Shown here piece after piece: positions 61,146 through 64,000 of a stretch of 64,000 nt of DNA (within the stretch, counting starts at the first letter, position 1; the number at the start of each line of letters is the position of its first letter). The notes under the pieces were generated by a model. It was given only the letters and a program-made list of their open reading frames with translations, had not been told where the DNA came from and ran no database searches. The position numbers and the translations under genes are program-made. Origin of the DNA: Arthrobacter_J sp038199985 (GTDB taxonomy: Bacteria; Actinomycetota; Actinomycetes; Actinomycetales; Micrococcaceae); the NCBI GenBank assembly GCA_038199985.1, contig JBBPYK010000080.1, positions 1-64,000 of the forward strand. Direction: 5' to 3'.

Positions 61146-62120
61146 ATGACCGAAAAGCTGAAACTGGTCAGCCACGTTGATGCGATCAACTGGAACCGTA
61201 TCCAGGATGAGAAAGATGTTGAGGTCTGGAACCGGCTCGTCAACAACTTCTGGCTTCCCGAGAAGATCCCGCTCTCCAATGACGTGCAGTCCTGGGCAAC
61301 GCTGACGCCGGAAGAGCAGCAGTTGACCATGCGGGTGTTCACGGGACTTACGCTGCTGGACACGATTCAGGGAACCGTTGGAGCCGTCAGCTTGATCCCT
61401 GACGCCCTAACCCCACACGAAGAAGCGGTGTACACCAACATCGCGTTCATGGAGTCGGTGCACGCCAAGAGCTACTCGTCGATCTTCTCCACGCTGTGCT
61501 CCACCAAGGAAATTGACGAGGCGTTCCGCTGGTCCACGGAGAACGAGAATCTGCAGAAGAAGGCGCGGATTATCATGGACTACTACCAGGGTGACGACCC
61601 ACTGAAGCGCAAAGTCGCCTCTACGTTGTTGGAGTCGTTCCTCTTCTACTCCGGCTTCTACCTGCCCATGTACTGGTCATCTCGGGCCAAGCTGACGAAC
61701 ACAGCGGACCTTATTCGGCTCATCATTCGGGACGAGGCAGTCCACGGTTACTACATCGGCTATAAGTTCCAGCGTGGTCTAGAGAAAGTCAGCCCTGAGA
61801 GGCGGCAGGAGATCAAGGATTACACGTTCGAACTCATGTATGAGCTTTACGACAACGAAGTTCAGTACACGCACGATTTGTACGACGGCGTGGGGCTTGC
61901 TGAGGACGTCAAGAAGTTCCTGCATTACAACGCGAATAAGGCGTTGATGAACCTTGGTTATGAAGCTATGTTCCCGTCAACCGTGACGGATGTGAATCCG
62001 GCTATCTTGTCGGCGCTCTCACCCAACGCGGATGAGAACCACGATTTCTTCTCGGGCTCAGGTTCGTCTTACGTCATCGGCAAGGCCGTCAACACGGAAG
62101 ACGACGACTGGGACTTCTAG
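61146..62120 (+). CDS. nrdF: Class Ib ribonucleotide reductase beta subunit
   Basis: A 324-residue metal-radical subunit. Metal ligands appear in FMESVHAKSYS and RDEAVHGYYIG, and the radical Tyr region is in the helix preceding them. A GAGAGGT site stands eight bases before ATG 61146. The C-terminus (NTEDDDWDF) is the acidic tail that docks on NrdE. It is the last gene of nrdHIEF. Confidence 0.96.
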   Translation: MTEKLKLVSHVDAINWNRIQDEKDVEVWNRLVNNFWLPEKIPLSNDVQSWATLTPEEQQLTMRVFTGLTLLDTIQGTVGAVSLIPDALTPHEEAVYTNIAFMESVHAKSYSSIFSTLCSTKEIDEAFRWSTENENLQKKARIIMDYYQGDDPLKRKVASTLLESFLFYSGFYLPMYWSSRAKLTNTADLIRLIIRDEAVHGYYIGYKFQRGLEKVSPERRQEIKDYTFELMYELYDNEVQYTHDLYDGVGLAEDVKKFLHYNANKALMNLGYEAMFPSTVTDVNPAILSALSPNADENHDFFSGSGSSYVIGKAVNTEDDDWDF

Positions 62121-62202
62121 AAGGTGCTCGGCAAACTCACCCGGATTTGTCGCGCTTCGCGGGGGCAAATAGATTGGAAGCAGTCATCTTTGAGGGAGTT
62201 CT

Positions 62203-62982
62203 ATGACCGCCGAATCGTACTATCGCCATCTGGGCGGAAACACCTATGAGTCCACTATTCACGCGCAGGGCGCTTGGAATCCGGAGGAGCAGCATATGGC
62301 TCCCGCCTCCGGGATTCTGGCCTACGCGCTGGAGCAGTGCAGCCCGCGTGATGACATGCGGATGGCCCGGATCAGCTATGACATTCTTGGAATGATCCAC
62401 GCTGGCGAGTTCACTGTGTCCGCGGAAGTCATCCGCCCAGGCAAGACCATCGAACTCGTGCAGGCAGAGATGGTTGCCAAGGGACGCACGGCCATCCGGG
62501 CTACAGCATGGCGGCTGAAAATAGGGGATACATCTGATGTCGCCGCCGTTGAGGATCATGTTATGCAGGGTCCTGATGAAGCGAAGTCTTGGTCAGGCAT
62601 GAGCGAATGGCCTGGTGGCTATATTGAGTCCCTCGACTTGCGAGTCGCCGACGGCCATCGTCCTGGTCGTGGGCAAGTATGGATCCGAAGCCCCTACGAC
62701 ATGGTGGAGGGTGTCCCGACGTCTGATCTGGTGCGGTTGATGGGGTTGGTGGATACAGCCAACGGCATCGCTTCCAGGGTCCGGCCGGGCAAGGACAGTT
62801 TCATGTTCCCGAATCTGGATCTGCAGGTTCACATGCACCGGCAGCCCAGGGGACCATGGCTCGGTCTCGACAACCGGGTGACGTTCGGTGGGGACGGGAT
62901 TGGCCTGACGTCCACCATTTTGCATGATGTTCAGGGGCCATTCGGCCGGGCGGAGCAGATCCTTACCGTCCGGAGGACCTGA
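62203..62982 (+). CDS. Thioesterase family protein (hot-dog fold)
   Basis: A 259-residue protein with two hot-dog-like halves, as in TesB-like acyl-CoA thioesterases of actinobacteria: WNPEEQHMAPASGILAYALE and ARISYDILGMIHAGEFTV in the first, and PTSDLVRLMGLVDTANGIAS and FPNLDLQVHMHRQPRGPWLG in the second. The substrate is not known. It is five bases upstream of the lipoate ligase-like gene, so the two are probably co-transcribed. Confidence 0.8.
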   Translation: MTAESYYRHLGGNTYESTIHAQGAWNPEEQHMAPASGILAYALEQCSPRDDMRMARISYDILGMIHAGEFTVSAEVIRPGKTIELVQAEMVAKGRTAIRATAWRLKIGDTSDVAAVEDHVMQGPDEAKSWSGMSEWPGGYIESLDLRVADGHRPGRGQVWIRSPYDMVEGVPTSDLVRLMGLVDTANGIASRVRPGKDSFMFPNLDLQVHMHRQPRGPWLGLDNRVTFGGDGIGLTSTILHDVQGPFGRAEQILTVRRT

Positions 62983-62987
62983 GCTAC

Positions 62988-63764
62988 ATGGCCGCTAACG
63001 CGGAAAAGGGCAGCAGAAAACCATTTGCCCAAGCTAGTCAGCTTTCTACCATCTTCCAGTCAGAGCCGCTCGGAGCCGCTGAGGACCTGGACTACGCACT
63101 CAGCATTCTAGACGCCGTGAAAACAGGACGTCTAGGACCAGTGCTGAGGGTCTATCGACCGGTCGAGACCATGGCCTTTGGGCAGCGTGATGTGCGGTTG
63201 CCTGGCTTTGGAGACGCCCAGAATGTTAGTCGAGCAGCAGGGTATGAACCGCTCGTGCGTCGAGCCGGTGGGCGAGCTGCCGCCTACCACCCGGGTTGTC
63301 TTGTGGTGGACCATATCGAACCGCACGACGACGCCGTGGCTGGATCCCGCGACCGTTTCCGCTTTTTCGGGGAACTGCTGGCCAGAGCATTGCGCAGCGC
63401 CGGGGTAAACGCTGCCATGGGAGAGATCCCGGGGGAGTACTGCCCCGGTGAATTCAGTGTCCACGGCACGCCGGCGTCGGGCTCAGAAGTAAAACTGGTG
63501 GGAACAGCCCAACGTATTGTCTCAGGTGCATGGATGTTCTCATCCGTGATCGTCGTCCAGAATTCAGCGCCAATCCGGAGTGTCCTCACAGACGTGTACG
63601 CGGCGCTTGACCTCGTGTGGGACACGACGACGGCAGGCGCCGCGAACGATCTGCTGCCAGGGCTAGGAGTGGAGGACGTTCGGGCAGCAGTGCTGGATGC
63701 CTACGGCGACTACGCATCACTGCACGAACGGTCCTGGCACTGGCTCACCGAGCAGGTTGGGTAG
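62988..63764 (+). CDS. Lipoate-protein ligase A-like protein
   Basis: A 258-residue protein of the biotin/lipoate A/B ligase fold. VRRAGGRAAAYHPGCLVVDH (residues about 85-104) resembles the RRxxGGG-like lipoate loop, and EVKLVGTAQRIVSGAWMFSS holds the conserved Lys that contacts lipoyl-AMP. The C-terminal accessory domain is small. It may transfer lipoate or octanoate to 2-oxoacid dehydrogenases, or be a divergent transferase. Confidence 0.82.
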   Translation: MAANAEKGSRKPFAQASQLSTIFQSEPLGAAEDLDYALSILDAVKTGRLGPVLRVYRPVETMAFGQRDVRLPGFGDAQNVSRAAGYEPLVRRAGGRAAAYHPGCLVVDHIEPHDDAVAGSRDRFRFFGELLARALRSAGVNAAMGEIPGEYCPGEFSVHGTPASGSEVKLVGTAQRIVSGAWMFSSVIVVQNSAPIRSVLTDVYAALDLVWDTTTAGAANDLLPGLGVEDVRAAVLDAYGDYASLHERSWHWLTEQVG

Positions 63765-63766
63765 AG

Positions 63767-64000
63767 TCAGGTTCCCTGCTGGATCCACTCTTCAAGGTGA
63801 GGTGATTCTGCTCCTATGGTCGTAGAATCGCCGTGTCCTGTCCTGACTACTGTCTCTTCAGGAAGCACGAAGAGCCGGTCCCGGATGGAGCTGATGATGG
63901 TAGGGAAGTCACTGTAGGAGCGGCCAGTGGCTCCCGGACCACCATTGAACAGTGTGTCTCCGGTGAACACCGTCTTCTCTGATGGCAAGTGGTAGCTAAC
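63767..64000 (-). CDS. MBL-fold metallohydrolase, partial (C-terminal part)
   Basis: The open frame enters from the right window edge and ends at 63767. Visible metal-binding motifs are FTGDTLF (Asp ligand) and RTGHGDSTTIGAE (His ligand), which mark glyoxalase II-like or persulphide dioxygenase-like MBL proteins. The N-terminal HxHxDH motif lies outside the window. The stop is two bases from the stop of the convergent lipoate ligase-like gene. Confidence 0.88.
   Translation of the reverse strand, partial: VSYHLPSEKTVFTGDTLFNGGPGATGRSYSDFPTIISSIRDRLFVLPEETVVRTGHGDSTTIGAESPHLEEWIQQGT

Overview
The window comes from a moderately high-GC actinobacterium, most likely Micrococcaceae (Arthrobacter and relatives). 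The signs are a class II truncated haemoglobin, a translational ileS T-box with an ultrashort stem I, a mycothiol-era DsbA-like oxidoreductase, two clpP genes, a class Ib nrdHIEF operon, many GTG/TTG starts and the order rplU-rpmA-obgE-proB-proA-nadD-rsfS.

Region 1 (1 to about 6700) is the right end of a prophage or phage remnant, visibly more AT-rich than the rest. It holds a tail assembly chaperone with an apparent +1 frameshift extension, the tape measure, two tail/tip proteins and a 41-codon gene, closed by a terminator at 5243-5270. An accessory segment follows: a leftward membrane protein, then a 231-bp regulatory sequence that is a diverged copy of the nrdHIEF control region found at 57847-58077. 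This sequence is followed directly by three very small genes (39, 63 and 44 codons) and a strong terminator. The phage DNA then meets a chromosomal ssb gene missing its 5' half, so the element appears to have entered ssb.

Region 2 (6.7-27.4 kb) is chromosomal: a lipoprotein, ettA, tesB, a conserved actinobacterial protein, glbO-osmC, pepN, a gamma-glutamyltransferase homologue, rpiB-nei, tRNA-Gly, tRNA-Pro, tig, clpP1-clpP2-clpX, a DsbA-family protein, valS, a DUF488 protein and an SDR enzyme.

Region 3 (27.4-49.2 kb): T-box-ileS-folC-DUF4233-ndk, a VKOR-family protein, rne with a long leader, thiD, rplU-rpmA-obgE-proB-proA, a small membrane protein, nadD, a conserved membrane protein, rsfS, a histidine phosphatase, tRNA-Ala, an App1-like phosphatase and a FUSC-family protein.

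Region 4 (49.2-64 kb): metF-metE behind a possibly structured leader, a LysR regulator, a very large secreted subtilase with three SLH repeats, the nrdHIEF operon with its DnaA-like and NrdR boxes, a thioesterase, a lipoate ligase-like protein and the end of an MBL-fold hydrolase.

The most interesting signal is the pair of 231-bp sequences. They have equal length, about 82% identity by hand alignment, four DnaA-like boxes and two NrdR boxes at identical spacing, and diverged linkers. One drives host ribonucleotide reductase. The other sits at a prophage end and drives a cassette of tiny unknown genes. It looks like a phage or mobile cassette wired to the host dNTP/replication signal. No CRISPR array, insertion sequence or rRNA gene was seen.
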